Below, one piece after another: positions 1 to 12,174 of a stretch of DNA of 64,000 nucleotides. The notes under the pieces are model-generated. The model was not told the DNA's origin. It was given only the letters and a program-made list of their open reading frames with translations, and did no database searches. The stretch lies in the NCBI RefSeq assembly GCF_045679555.1, contig NC_092115.1, positions 36,588,728 through 36,652,727 on the forward strand, in the 5' to 3' direction. The stretch comes from Salvelinus alpinus (Eukaryota; Chordata; Actinopteri; Salmoniformes; Salmonidae). Each line of letters begins with the position of its first letter. The stretch's first letter is position 1. The position numbers and the translations under genes were made by a program.

Positions 1-365
1 TTCTCTAAACAACGTTGGATGCGGCTTATGGTAGAGAAATCAACATGAAATTCTCTGAAACAGCCCGTGGTCATTCCTCCAGTCAGCATGCCAATTGCAT
101 ACTCCTTCAAAACTTGAGAAATCTTTGGCATTGTGTTGTGTGACAAAGCTGCACATTTTAGAGTGAGCTTTGTTATCCCCAGCACAAGGTGCACATGTGT
201 AATGATCATGCTGCTTCATCAGCTTTTTGATTTGACACACCCGCCAGGTGGTTGGATTGTCTTGGCAAAGGAGAAATGCTCACTAACAGCGAGGTAGTAT
301 ATGTTACGGTTCAAAATGTGAAAGCTTTTTGTGCGCATGGAACATTTTCTGGGATCTTTCATTTC
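1..365. mobile_element. Tc1-type DNA transposon fragment (terminal part)
   Basis: The stretch reads like the end of a common salmonid Tc1 family, including 'ggttggattgtcttggcaa' near 253 and 'ctgggatctttcatttca' near 350. It is cut by the window edge. A short minus-strand open frame (40-240) is part of this repeat and has no recognisable domain. Assignment is from remembered salmonid repeats, not an alignment. Confidence 0.55.
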
Positions 366-598
366 ATCTAGCTAACATTAGCCACCTAGCTAGAATTCGT
401 AACATATATGTTTTGCAAATTCGAAACTAAAGTAATTTTTTGCAAATTCGTTACATATTCTACGTTTGTGTTCCTAGTTCCAACAGGGCAGTAATATGTA
501 ACAATACACACAAATATAAAAAGTAAAAAAATTGAATGAAGAAATATTGAAATATTAGGACGATCAATATCGGAGTCCGGAGTATAAATAAACATGTA
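366..598. other. AT-rich spacer, nothing recognised
   Basis: Low-complexity AT-rich DNA with 'ctagctaac' runs typical of fish intergenic sequence. I see no gene or repeat boundary here. Confidence 0.5.
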
Positions 599-975
599 TA
601 CAGTGCATTCGGAAAGTATTCAGACCCCTTGACTTTTTCAACATTTTGTTATGTTACAGCATTATTCTCAAATTGATTTAAAAAAAATCCCCAATCAATG
701 TACACACAATACACCATAATGACAAAGCAACATAAAAAAAAAAACGTTTTAGTTAATTTATAAAATAAAAATAAAAAAATATTACATTTAAATAAGTATT
801 CAGACCCTTTACTCAGTACTTTGTCGAAGCACCTTTGGCAGCATTGACTCTTGAGTATGACGCTACAAGCTTGGCATACCTGTATTTGGGAAGTTTCTCC
901 CATTCTCCTCTGCAGATCCTTTCAAGCTCTGTCAGGTTGGTTGGGGAGCATTGGTCCCCAAGACAGCTATAGTCT

Positions 976-1829
976 TTAGGTGCCTTTTGACACAGCTATT
1001 TTCAGGTCTCTCAGAAATGTTTGATCCGGGTTCAAGTCCGGGCTCTCAAGGACATTCAGAGACTTGTCCTGAAGCCACTCCTGCGTTGTCTTGGCTGTCT
1101 GCTTAGGGTCGTTGTCCTGTTGGAAGGTGAACCTTTGCCCAAGTCTGAGGTCCTGAGCGTTCTGGAGCAGGTTTTCATCAAGGGTCTCTCTGTACTTCGC
1201 TCTGTTCATCTTTGCCTCGATCCTGACTAGTCTCCCAGTCCCTGTCGCTGAAAAACTTCCCCCACAGCATGATGCTGCCACTACCATGCTTCACCGTAGG
1301 GATGGTGCCAGGTTTCCTCCAGACGTGACGCTTGGCATTCAGGCCAAAGAGGTCAATCTTGGTTTCATCAGACCAGAGAATCTTGTTTCTCATGGTCAGA
1401 GTCTTTAGGTGCCTTTTGACAAACTCCAAGCGGGCTGTCATGTGCCTTTTACTGATGAGTGGCTTCCGTCTGGCCACTCTACCATAAAGGTCTGATTGGT
1501 GGAGTGCTGCAGAGATGGTTGTCCTTCCGGAAGGTTCTCCCATCTCCACAGAGGAACTCTAGAGCTCTGTCAGAGTGACCATCAGGTTCTTGGTAACCTC
1601 CCTGACAAGCCCCTTCTCCCCCGATTGCTCAGTTTGGCTGGGCGGCCAGCTCTAGGAAGAGTCTTGGTAGTTCCAAACTTCTTCCCTTTAAGAATGATGG
1701 AGGCCTCTGTGTTCTTGGGGACCTTCAATGCTGCAGAAATGTTTTGGTACCCTTCCCCAGATCTGTGCCTCGACACAATCCTCTCTCGGAGCTTTACGGA
1801 CAATTCCTTCGACCTCATGGCTTTCAATT
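976..1829 (-). pseudogene. Tc1 transposase, decayed
   Basis: Minus-strand fragments in at least three frames cover most of a Tc1 transposase. The N-terminal helix-turn-helix piece (1582-1818) contains SKELSVKLRERIVSRHRSG and LPRAGRPAKLSNRG. The middle piece (1178-1549) has the first catalytic aspartate in [16 protein letters not shown]. The C-terminal piece (976-1287) has the second in QQDNDPKQTAKTTQEW, then SPDLNP. The DDE core is split by frameshifts and the region after SPDLNP is rearranged, so no active enzyme can be made. Tc1 transposases cut and paste at TA and are about 340 residues; this one is long dead and belongs to a different family from the copies at 4.4, 33.3, 37.1 and 61.5 kb. 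Confidence 0.85.
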
Positions 1830-2390
1830 CAATAAAATCATCAATTTTAGAATAAGGCTGTATCGTAACAAAATTTGGAAAAAGTCAAGGGGTGTGAATA
1901 CTGTGGTGGTTAATTTCTTTGCTATCAAATGAGGAGACAAACTTATCACACAAGTCAGAGTTATACTTAAACTAAATCTTGAATCACTTATTAATAAGGA
2001 AGTAGGTCAATACAACACACACATATAAAGTGAATCGATTGAGTGCTCTACGCAAATGATGACTGGTCATGGCTGGTCGACGATTCACGATCAAATTATT
2101 CGTTGAGAGCCCCGAGACAAAAGTACAAAGGTATTTTATAGCCAAGATACACCCCTTTCAACCTACATGACGAACAACAGATATATAGAATGGGTCATAA
2201 GGTTAAGGTTTCATTTGTATGAAAGATACCTATAATACATAGCAGACAGTATCTGCTGGGTCAACAGTTTTCATTGTGTAGAGAGCAGTGTCTAGCCCCG
2301 TATAGAACAGAAACATTAACTCATGCTCTGGAATGCTCTTTAGGTTTTATCATCCAAAAGACATCAAATCTCCTGTCAGTGTTATCTCCC

Positions 2391-2783
2391 TGTCACGACT
2401 TCTGCCGAAGTCGTTGCCTCTCCTTGTCCGGGCGGTGTTCGGCGGTCGACGTCACCGGTCTTCTAGCCATCATCGATCCATTTTTCATTTTCCATTGGTT
2501 TTGTCTTGTCTTCCCACACACCTGTTTTCAATCCCATCCATTACCTATTGTGTATTTAACCCTCTGTTTCCCTTTATGTCTTTGTCAGAGATTGTTCGTT
2601 GTCAAGTGTTGTGTTGATTGTGTATAGGTGTGCGACGGGTCTTCGTACCCAGATTTGTTTTATGTTTTTCCCGTGAGTGTTATGGAGCAGATTACTGGGA
2701 CTTTAATTAAAGTACTCCATTCTACACGCTATTTGACTCTCCTGCGCCTGACTTCCCTGCCACTTATACACGCCACTGTGACA
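2391..2783 (+). repeat. Left LTR of the Gypsy element
   Basis: 393 bp, TG...CA ends, direct repeat of 8697-9089, preceded by CTCCC (2386-2390). Confidence 0.93.
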
Positions 2784-4362
2784 GAATCTCTGACCAAAAA
2801 ATATGAAGTCAGCAGGAGAGGACACGACGCCCATGGAGGTGGAAAAGCGCGTTATGGACCAAGCGAAGGAGATTGACTGTTTGAGCGCCGTCATGGATCG
2901 CATTGTCCAGAATATGGATCGCTGGGAGAGACAGGGAGTTTCTCCAGCGCCTCCACTGCCACAACGGGGATTTACCTTTAACGCGTTTTCCCCACCTGAA
3001 CCTAACAAAATCCGTTTACCCCTACCCACGGGTTACAACGGTGATACTGCAGGCTGCCAGGGTTTCCTCCTTAAACTGAACTTATATCTGGCCACGGTCT
3101 CCCCAGTACCATCCGACCGGGAGAAGAGTTCCGCCCTCGTCTCATGCCTCACCGGGAAAGCCCGGGAGTGGGCCAGCGCTGTGTGTAGAGGAGAATGCGG
3201 CGTTGGACCATTTTGAGGAGTTCACCCTTTATTTCAGGAGAGTATTCGACCATCCTCCCGAAGGAAAAACGGCGGGTGAGCTCCTCTATCATCTGAGGCA
3301 GGAGACGAGGAGTGCCCAGGAGTTTGCTTTGGAGTTTAGGACCTTGGCTGCCGGCGCTGGATGGAGCGACAGGGCCCTGATCGACCATTACCGTTGTAGC
3401 CTACGCGAGGACGTCCGTCGGGAGCTGGCCTGTAGAGACACCACCCTCAACTTCGACCAGCTGGTGGACATGTCCATCAGGCTGGACAACATGCTGGCTA
3501 CTCGTGGACGTCTAGATCGGGGTCTGGTTGTTCCATCCTCCCGCACCCTCTCTCCCGAACCAATGGAATTGGGAGGGACGGTGCGCCGGGAGACCGGAGG
3601 GGGTTCCCGCTCGAGCACCATCTATGGTCGCAGAGATCACACTGCTGGTCGGTGCCGGGTTGGTTCCTCTGGGAATGGAGAAGGCAGGCAGGGCACTCTG
3701 GCATCACCCCAGGTGAGTAGGCACCATACTCACCCAGAGCCCTCTGCTGCACTTATGTTTGTCTCTGTCACTTTTCCGGATTTTCCCCTGCATTCCCAGT
3801 ATAAGGCGCTAGTAGATTCAGGCGCGGCTGGGAATTTCATTAATAAAAATTTAGCTCATAGTTTAGGGATTCCTATTGTTTCTGTGGATATGCCTTTCCC
3901 TATTCATGCCTTAGATAGTCGACCAATAGGGTCAGGGTTTATCAGGGAGGTCACCGCACCTGTGTCTATGATAACGCAGGGGGGTCACAAGGAGAAGATT
4001 AGTCTTTTCCTTATTGATTCCCCTGCGTATTCTGTGGTGCTAGGCATACCCTGGTTAACTTATCATAACCCCACTGTTTCTTGGCCACAGAGGGCTCTCA
4101 CGGGGTGGTCGCGAGAGTGCTCAGGTAGGTGTGTAGGGGTTTCCGTTGGTGCTACTACGGTGGAAAGTCCAGACCAGGTCTCCACCGTGCGCATTCCCCC
4201 AGAATATGCCGATTTGGCACTCGCCTTCTGTAAAAAGAAGGCGACTCAATTACCACCCCATCGACAGGGGGATTGTGCGATAGATCTCCTGGTAGACGCT
4301 GCATATCCCAGGAGTCACGTGTATCCCCTGTCGCAAGCGGAGACAGTGGCTATGGATACATA

Positions 4363-5968
4363 CAGTGGGGAAAACAAGTATTTGATACACTGATGATTTT
4401 GCAGGTTTTCCTACTTACAAAGCATGTAGAGGTCTGTAATTTTTATCATAGGTACACTTCAACTGTGAGAGACGGAATCTAAAACAAAAATCCAGAAAAT
4501 CACATTGTATGATTTTTAAGTAATTAATTTGCATTTTATTGCATGACATAAGTATTTGATACATCAGAAAAGCAGAACTTAATATTTGGTACAGAAACCT
4601 TAGTTTGCAATTACAGAGATCATACGTTTCCTGTAGTTCTTGACCAGGTTTGCACACACTGCAGCAGGGATTTTGGCCCACTCCTCCATACAGACCTTCT
4701 CCAGATCCTTCAGGTTTCGGGGCTGTCGCTGGGCAATACGGACTTTCGGCTCCCTCCAAAGATTTTCTATTGGGTTCAGGTCTGGAGACTGGCTAGGCCA
4801 CTCCAGGACCTTGAGATGCTTCTTACGGAGCCACTCCTTAGTTGCCCTGGCTGTGTGTTTCGGGTCGTTGTCATGCTGGAAGACCCAGCCACGACCCATC
4901 TTCAATGCTCTTACTGAGGGAAGGAGGTTGTTGGTGTAGATCTCGCGATACATGGCCCCATCCATCCTCCCCTCAATACGGTGCAGTCGTCCTGTCCCCT
5001 TTGCAGAAAAGCATCCCCAAAGAATGATGTTTCCACTTCCATGCTTCACGGTTGGGATAGTGTTCTTGGGGTTGTACTCATCCTTCTTCTTCCTCCAAAC
5101 ACGGCGAGTGGAGTTTAGAGCAAAAAGCTCTATTTTTGTCTCATCAGACCACATGACCTTCTCCCATTCTTCCTCTGGATCATCCAGATGGTCATTGGCA
5201 AACTTCAGACGGGCCTGGACATGCGCTGGCTTGAGCAGGGGGACCTTGCGTGCGCTGCAGGATTTTAATCCATGACGGCGTAGTGTGTTACTAATGGTTT
5301 TCTTTGAGACTGTGGTCCCAGCTCTCTTCAGGTCATTGACCAGGTCCTGCCGTGTAGTTCTGGGCTGATCCCTCACATTCCTCATGATCATTGATGCCCC
5401 ACGAGGTGAGATCTTGCATGGAGCCCCAGACCGAGGGTGATTGACCGTCATCTTGAACTTCTTCCATTTTCTAATAATTGTGCCAACAGTTGTTGCCTTC
5501 TCACCAAGCTGCTTGCCTATTGTCCTGTAGCCCATCCCAGCCTTGTACAGGTCTACAATTTATCCCTGATGTCCTTACACAGCTCTCTGGTCTTGGCCAT
5601 TGTGGAGAGGTTGGAGTCTGTTTGATTGAGTGTGTGGACAGGTGTCTTTTATACAGGTAACGAGTTCAAACAGGTGCAGTTAATACAGGTAATGAGTGGA
5701 GAACAGGAGGGCTTCTTAAAGAAAAACTAACAGGTCTGTGAGAGCCGGAATTCTTACTGGTTGGTAGGTGATCAAATACTTATGTCATGCAATAAAATGC
5801 AAATTAATTACTTAAAAATCATACAATGTGATTTTCTGGACTTTTGTTTTAGATTCCGTCTCTCACAGTTGAAGTGTACCTATGATAAAAATGACAGACC
5901 TCTACATGCTTTGTAAGTAGGAAAACCTGCAAAATCGGCAGTGTATCAAATACTTGTTCTCCCCACTG
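4363..5968 (-). mobile_element. Complete Tc1 transposon inserted in the Gypsy element
   Basis: 1606 bp with termini cagtgggg (4363) and ccccactg (5968), bounded by TA on both sides (4361-4362, 5969-5970). Each terminal inverted repeat is about 200 bp and carries the motif agtatttgat twice, near the outer and inner ends, an IR/DR layout like that of Sleeping Beauty. The transposase is on the minus strand. It interrupts the Gypsy pol region and is the youngest layer of this nest. It is the same family as the copies at 33331, 37095 and 61465, and closest to 33331. Confidence 0.95.
4600..5600 (-). pseudogene. Tc1 transposase, one frameshift from intact
   Basis: The start ATG (5598-5600) gives [14 protein letters not shown] as in the copy at 61.8 kb. 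One T is missing near 5560 (three T where other copies have four), which shifts the frame after about 14 residues. From 5535 the reading frame is open for 311 residues to a stop at 4600. It contains the HTH DNA-binding half, then the DDE triad: D in [12 protein letters not shown] in [12 protein letters not shown] and E in [11 protein letters not shown]. The second domain looks complete, so only the first DNA-binding helices are lost. The same single-base loss is present in the copy at 33.7 kb, which implies a shared dead source copy. Confidence 0.9.
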
Positions 5969-8696
5969 TATATCTCTGAATCCCTGCGTCAGGGGTTCAT
6001 TCAGCCATCCATTTCACCCGCCTCTTCGAGTTTCTTTTTTGTGAAGAAGAAGGATGGCGGTTTACGCCCGTGCATTGATTATCGAGATCTCAATAAAATC
6101 ACGGTAAAATATAGTTACCCGCTACCTTTGATCAATACAGTTATGGAATCAATGCGCGGGGCACGCTTCTTCACAAAATTGGATCTCAGGAGTGCGTACA
6201 ATCTGGTGCGTATTAGGGAGGGTGATGAGTGGAAGACGGCATTTAGCACCACCTCAGGTCATTATGAGTACCTGGTCATGCCATATGGGTTGATGAATGC
6301 TCCATCAGTCTTCCAATCATTTGTAGATGAGATCTTCAGGGACCTGCACGGGCAGGGTGTAGTGGTGTATATCGATGATATTTTGATATACTCCGCTACA
6401 CGCGCCGAGCATGTGTCCCTGGTGCGCAGGGTGCTTGGTCGCCTGTTGGAGCATGATCTATATGTCAAGGCTGAGAAATGCTTATTCTTCCAACAATCCA
6501 TCTCCTTCCTAGGGCATCAGATTTCCACTTCAGGAGTGGAAATGGAGAGCGACCGCATTACAGCCGTGCGTAATTGGCCGACTCCAACCACGGTAAAGGA
6601 GGTGCAGCGTTTTTTAGGGTTTGCCAATTACTACCGGAGATTTATCCGGGGTTTTGGTCAGGTTGCAGCTCCCATTACCTCACTGCTAAAGGGGGGACCG
6701 GTGCGCTTGCAGTGGTCGGCCGAGGCGAATAGGGCTTTTGGTCAACTGAAGGCTCTGTTTACCTCGGCGCCTGTGTTGGCTCATCCGGATCCCTCTTTGC
6801 CATTCATAGTAGAGGTGGACGCATCCGAAGCTGGGATAGGAGCAGTGCTCTCTCAGCGTTCGGGTGTGCCACTGAAGCTTCGCCCCTGTGCTTTCTTTTC
6901 GAAGAAGCTCAGCCCGGCGGAGCGAAACTATGATGTGGGGGACCGAGAGCTGTTAGCTGTCGTAAAAGCCTTGAAGGTGTGGAGGCATTGGCTTGAGGGG
7001 GCTAATCACCCTTTTCTCATCTGGACTGACCACCGCAATCTGGAGTACATCCGGCAGGCGAAGAGACTAAATCCTCGCCAGGCAAGGTGGGCCATGTTTT
7101 TCACTCGTTTTGTGTTTACGCTCACTTACAGACCAGGCTCCCAGAACGTCAAGGCAGACGCATTGTCTCGGCTGTATGACACAGAGGAGCGGCCCATGGA
7201 TCCCACTCCCATACTCCCAGCGTCGTGTTTGGTTGCGCCAGTAGTGTGGGAGCTGGACGCGGACATTGAGCGGGCGTCACGTGCAGAGCCCTCTCCTCCT
7301 GAGTGTCCAGCTGGTCGTCTGTACGTTCCGTCTGCTGTCCGCGACCGATTGATCTATTGGGCTCACACGTCACCCTCCTCTGGTCATCCTGGGATAGGTC
7401 GGACGATGCGCTGTCTTGATGGGAGGTACTGGTGGCCCACTTTAGCTAAGGACGTGAGGATTTATGTTTCCTCCTGTTCGGTGTGCGCCCAGTGCAAGGC
7501 TCCTAGACACCTGCCTAGAGGTAAGCTTCAACCTTTACCTGTTCCTCAACGGCCGTGGTCGCACCTGTCGGTGGATTTTTTGACGGATCTTCCACCTTCA
7601 CAGGGTTACACCACGATCTTGGTCGTTGTGGATCGGTTTTCGAAGTCCTGTCGTCTCCTCCCGTTGCCCGGTCTCCCTACGGCCTTACAAACTGCAGAGG
7701 CCCTGTTTACACACGTTTTCCGGCACTATGGGGTGCCTGAGGATATAGTGTCTGATCGGGGTCCCCAGTTCACATCAAGGGTCTGGAAGGCGTTCATGGA
7801 ACGTCTGGGGATCTCGGTTAGTCTTACCTCAGGTTTTCACCCCGAGAGTAATGGGCAGGTGGAGAGAGTTAACCAGGATGTGGGCAGGTTTCTGCGGTCC
7901 TATTGCCAGGACCGGCCGGGGGAGTGGGCGAAGTTCGTGCCCTGGGCAGAGATGGCCCAGAACTCGCTACGTCACTCCTCCACTAACCTTACTCCTTTTC
8001 AATGTGTATTAGGGTATCAGCCGGTTCTGGCTCCTTGGCATCAGAGTCAGACCGAAGCTCCTGCGGTGGACAATTGGTTTCGGCACGCTGAGGAAACCTG
8101 GGAGGCAGCCCACGTCCACCTTCAGCGTGCCATAAGGCGCCAGAAAATTGGCGCAGACCGTCGCCGCAGTGAGGCCCCGGTGTTCGCACCAGGGGACAGG
8201 GTCTGGCTCTCGACCCGAAACCTGCCCCTCCGCCTGCTCTGCCGGAAGCTGGGTCCGCGGTTTGTGGGGCCGTTTAAAGTCCTGAGGAGAGTGAACGAGG
8301 TATGTTATAGGTTACAACTGCCCACTAATTACCGTATTAACCCCTCGTTCCATGTGTCTCTCCTCAGGCCGGTGGTGGCTGGCCCGCTCCAGGAGGCTGA
8401 AGTGCGTGAAGTTCCTCCACCTCCTCTTGACATCGAGGGGGTCCCGGCGTATTCTGTTCGATCCATTTTGGATTCGAGACGTCGGGCGAGGGGCCTTCAG
8501 TACCTCGTGGACTGGGAGGGGTACGGGCCGGAGGAGAGATGCTGGGTTCCGGTGGAGGACGTTTTAGATCCTTCCATGTTAAAAGAATTCCACCGCCTCC
8601 ATCCGGATCGCCCTGCACCTCGCCCTCCGGGTCGTCCCCGAGGCCGGTGTCGAAGCGCTGCTGGAGCCGCGCGTCAGGGGGGGGGGGGGGGGGTAA

Positions 8697-9089
8697 TGTC
8701 ACGACTTCTGCCGAAGTCGTTGCCTCTCCTTGTCCGGGCGGTGTTCGGCGGTCGACGTCACCGGTCTTCTAGCCATCATCGATCCATTTTTCATTTTCCA
8801 TTGGTTTTGTCTTGTCTTCCCACACACCTGTTTTCAATCCCATCCATTACCTATTGTGTATTTAACCCTCTGTTTCCCTTTATGTCTTTGTCAGAGATTG
8901 TTCGTTGTCAAGTGTTGTGTTGATTGTGTATAGGTGTGCGACGGGTCTTCGTACCCAGATTTGTTTTATGTTTTTCCCGTGAGTGTTATGGAGCAGATTA
9001 CTGGGACTTTAATTAAAGTACTCCATTCTACACTCTATTTGACTCTCCTGCGCCTGACTTCCCTGCCACTTATACACGCCACTGTGACA
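8697..9089 (+). repeat. Right LTR of the Gypsy element
   Basis: 393 bp, near-identical to the left LTR, preceded by a run of G (polypurine-type tract) and followed by CTCCC (9090-9094). Confidence 0.93.
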
Positions 9090-9254
9090 CTCCCAGAGGC
9101 CCATCCTCAGTAGAACACACACAGACAATAGTTAACAGAATACTCTATTCTGTTGCATAACACAACCATTTGATGCAATAAAAGTGTTAACATAATCTTG
9201 CAATTTTTCCACCATAATACTTTCCAAATGCACTGTAAATAGGATAGGCCTTGA

Positions 9255-9965
9255 CTAGAATATAGTATATTCAGTACATATGAAGTGAGTAAAACAGTAT
9301 GTAAACATTATTAAAGTGACCAGTGTTCCATGACTATGTACATAGGGCAGCAGCCTCTAAGGTGCATGGTAGAGTAACTGGGTGGTAGCCGGTTAGTGAC
9401 AGTGTCTAAAGTTTAGGGTAGGGTATTGGGTGGAGGCCGGCTAATGGTGACTATTTAACAGTCTGATGGCCTTGAGATAAACTGCTTCTTTCAGCCTCTC
9501 GTTCCCAGCTTTGATGTACCTGTACTGACCTCGCCTTCTGGATGGTAGCGTGGTGAACCAAGCAGTGGTTCGGGTGGCTGAGGTCCTTGATGATCTTCTT
9601 GCCCTTCCTGTGACACCGGGTGCTGTAGATGTCCTGGGGGGCAGGCAGTGTGCCCCCGGTGATGCATTGGGCAGACCACACCACCCTCTGGAGAGCCCTG
9701 CAGTTGCGGACGGTGCAGTTGCCGTACCAGGCGGTGATACAGCCCGACAGGATGCTTTCAATGGTGCATCTGTAGGCCCCATCTTAGGGGCCAAGTCAAA
9801 TTTCTTCAGCCTCCTGAGGTTGTAGAGACACTGTTGTGCCTTCTTCACCACACTGTGTGGGTGGACCATTTCAGATTGTCAGTAATGTGTACGCAGAGGA
9901 ACTTGAAGCTTTTCACCTTCTCCAATGCGGCCCGTTGATGTGGATGCAGGTCCACATCAAACATA
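9255..9965 (-). mobile_element. LINE 3' fragment (L2/CR1-like, RSg-1-like), minus strand
   Basis: On the minus strand the region encodes the C-terminal end of a non-LTR reverse transcriptase ORF in pieces, with MVHPHSVVKKAQQCLYNLRRL and FDLAPK (9790-9869). These are followed by a 3' UTR with the 'gtgactatttaacagtctgatggcc' type end. Frames change several times, so it is dead and 5'-truncated. Clade assignment is from memory of fish LINE tails. Confidence 0.7.
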
Positions 9966-10985
9966 CCGGTTTGAAAACAAACAAGTTACATTTCACTGCT
10001 GTACTCGACTACTTGACCACACACTCACGGATGCACGCAAACACCACAAACTTACCTTCGTTTCTGTGTGTCGGATGACACCTGTCATGGCTCTATCCTG
10101 AGGGAGGATCAAAGATGCCAGATCAGCTTGGAAAATGGCTGACAGATTTCCAAACCCCCCCCCCCCCCCCCCTCTCCCACAGGAGAGGTGACGGGGGAGT
10201 TATGCCGATTTTGACACCTTAACACCCGGTCAACAATATTGTGTCCTGCAAAAGGGTATTTCCTGCCCTGCAGTATTGGGAAAGGAATGTGCTTTGTGTA
10301 GATAGAGACTTTTGTCGCCAAAACCTTTTTGCCCAGAAAGTGAATAAGGGAACAATATTTATAAGATAGGAATGTTAAGAGTGGTCAGTGGGGATCTAAA
10401 GAATAATCATGTCATATTGTTTATTATATTGTGATGTCATTAAGAATGGTATAACAAACTAACTGTAACTCGGAAAGGGTACGCAATCAATTTATCAAGT
10501 TTACATCTAAATGTTATATAAAGTATGAGAGTATTTTGGTTAAGATATAAATGTGATTTTAGTCTTCTAATTGTTTTTCATAACTTTTTCCCAGTCAGTA
10601 ACCACGCCCAAGTGAGCACAGACAATGTGTCGGCGTGATGGAATGCCCCCTTTTTACCCAAGGATAAAAGCCTTGGTAACGAAATGTACAAGCAGACCAG
10701 CCGACAAAGCGCAAGCTCAACGTTACAAATGTTTGAACCTCTACAGACCAGGAAACGTGAGACGTTAGTCCATACGTTTGAAATGGTGAGAAACTCAAAG
10801 TTTTAATCTTAACACAAGAAGATGAACTCACTAGACCTAATATCAGTCATGTAAAGTAGTCTACAACATTTTACTAAAGACGCGAGGTGGGAAGAGGAAT
10901 CCCCTCTCAGACAACCCAAGTATCTATTCTAACAAACACTCCAAGACGAGCTGAGTCTCAAACTTTGAGAAAGTGGTTCAACAGA
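9966..10985. other. Unassigned sequence, possibly old repeat
   Basis: No coding region found. It holds a long poly-C run (about 10154-10172) and, near 10660, a TATA-like 'ggataaaagcc'. The tail (10700-10985) is fused directly to the LINE fragment that follows. It may be an old LTR-type remnant, but I could not find paired ends or a target duplication. Confidence 0.35.
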
Positions 10986-11335
10986 GACAACGATCAAGAA
11001 CAGCTGCAACATCGACAGCATCCTGACTGGTTGCATCACTGCCTGGTACGGCAATTGCTAAGCCTCCAACCGCAAGGCACTACAGAGGGTAGTGCATACG
11101 GCTCAGTACATCACTGGGGATAAGCTGCCTGCCATCCAGGACCTTTACACCAGGCGGTGTCAGAGGAAGGCCCTGAAAATTGTCAAAGACCCCAGCCACC
11201 CCAGCCATAGACTGTTCTCTCTACTACTGCATGGCAAGCAGTACCGGAGTGCCAAGTCTAAGACAAAAAGGCTTCTCAACAGTTTTTACCCCCAAGCCAT
11301 AAGACTCCTGAACAGGTCATTGATTTGATTTGATC
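10986..11335 (+). mobile_element. LINE 3' fragment, plus strand
   Basis: Plus-strand pieces encode the C-terminal tail of the same LINE class: SILTGCITAWYGNC-like at 11015-11050, then AQYITGDKLPAIQDLYTRRC (11100 on) and KALKIVKDPSHPSHRLFSLL, ending YPQAIRLLNRS before a 'tgatttgatttgat' tail at about 11320-11333. 5'-truncated and frame-broken. Related to the minus-strand fragment at 28.1-29.3 kb. Confidence 0.75.
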
Positions 11336-11695
11336 TTACATTCAGATTATCAGTTTTATACAGTAGCGGTGTAGAGTCAGGTTAGACAATGTACACAGTA
11401 AAAAAGTGTTGTTTCTAGATGTCAAATGTAAAGCTGTATGAGCATGTATAGCCTATTATACTGAAACAAATATTTAATTGCCAAGTTTTGAGTTGACATA
11501 ACTTAACATTTTAAGGCAGCAGAGTAACGTGAAAATATAACTTGGGAAATCATGTTGTTATTAACCTGACCCGATATGACACTGTCCCTTATGGCATGAA
11601 GTGACATCCCTGAGAGACAAACACTAACTAAACAATACATACTTAATGGCTCCTATAAATGGTTGATCTAAAAGCGCAGATCAAGTCTTTCATTA
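11336..11695. other. Intergenic, nothing recognised
   Basis: AT-rich unique-looking sequence between the LINE tail and the probable 3' UTR of the minus-strand zinc-finger gene. No feature supported. Confidence 0.4.
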
Positions 11696-11703
11696 AATCA
11701 ATT

Positions 11704-11709
11704 TTATTG
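11704..11709 (-). promoter_or_regulatory. Possible polyadenylation signal of the minus-strand ZNF gene
   Basis: AATAAA on the minus strand ('ttttattgaa' on the plus strand), about 465 bp beyond the stop codon at 12175. It is the first clear signal I noticed in an AT-rich 3' flank. Confidence 0.4.
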
Positions 11710-12174
11710 AATATAGCATGTTTTTTTTAATGATTTTGTGGTACAAAACACAATGCTACCTGTTGTAAATAGGTTGTCTTACAGTCAGAAAATACACTAT
11801 CACAATTTCTTTTTTTTTAATCTGTGCGTTTTGGATCAATCAATTCATTTTCTGACTGATTACAATTTGCATTTGGTGTCCTGAGGTTTCTTATGATCTA
11901 TTTTAACATAATAAATGCAATCATTTAGGAATTTATTATGGAACATTTATATAATTGAAATATCAACGATCAGAATGACCGTCATGGCCATTCTAGTAGT
12001 TATGGAATTCCGTCACTCTGTGTGTTAAAATGAAAGTGAGGAGCCGTCAACAGTTAAACATGAAAACCATTTCACAAATAAATTGGGAGGAAAAGCTTGT
12101 CAAAATGTCTCAAAATACCTTCTGTAACACATTTTCACATAGAAAGTGTTATAGAAACATCATGCAATTATGCT

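Larger units (their letters stand above)
2391..9089 (+). mobile_element. Ty3/Gypsy chromovirus-type LTR retrotransposon, nearly whole fossil
   Basis: Two 393-bp LTRs (2391-2783 and 8697-9089), both TGTCACG...TGTGACA, are flanked by a 5-bp duplication CTCCC (2386-2390, 9090-9094). In order: gag-like region from about 2803, aspartic-protease-like region (about 3.75-4.1 kb, VDSGAAGNFI), reverse transcriptase (about 6.0-6.65 kb, YIDDIL), RNase H (about 6.8-7.15 kb), integrase with an HHCC-like zinc region and catalytic core (about 7.3-8.2 kb), and a C-terminal chromodomain (about 8.45-8.6 kb). A G-rich tract precedes the right LTR. The chromodomain and pol order place it with chromoviruses, the group that includes sushi-ichi of fugu. 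I saw one LTR difference, so insertion is recent. It is broken in about two places, one being the Tc1 insertion at 4363-5968. Confidence 0.92.
1902..9214. mobile_element. Solo LTR inserted in the Tc1, itself split by a Gypsy element
   Basis: The Tc1 end is interrupted by sequence starting TGTGGTGG (1902) and ending CCACCA (9214). The flanks gaatac (1896-1901) and taatac (9215-9220) look like a 6-bp target duplication with one difference. The LTR sequence proper is 1902-2390 plus 9095-9214, about 0.6 kb, with an AATAAA near 9178 close to its right end. No internal coding region remains, so it is a fossil solo LTR. Family not identified (retroviral or Gypsy-like). Confidence 0.6.
601..9235 (-). 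mobile_element. Tc1 transposon, interrupted by a nest of LTR elements
   Basis: The left terminus 'cagtgcattcggaaagtatt' follows a TA at 599-600. The matching right terminus 'tactttccaaatgcactg' ends at 9235 and is followed by TA (9236-9237). Between about 1902 and 9214 the element is split by a solo LTR that contains a Gypsy element. The Tc1 proper is therefore about 1.3 kb. This is the oldest layer of the nest. Its transposase remnant is listed separately. Confidence 0.8.

Noticed and set aside
40-240. Small cysteine-rich protein gene (minus)
   Set aside because: Lies in a Tc1-type repeat; no start context or domain.
10320-10985. Intact LTR
   Set aside because: Has a TATA-like word but no paired LTR, target duplication or primer-binding site that I could find.
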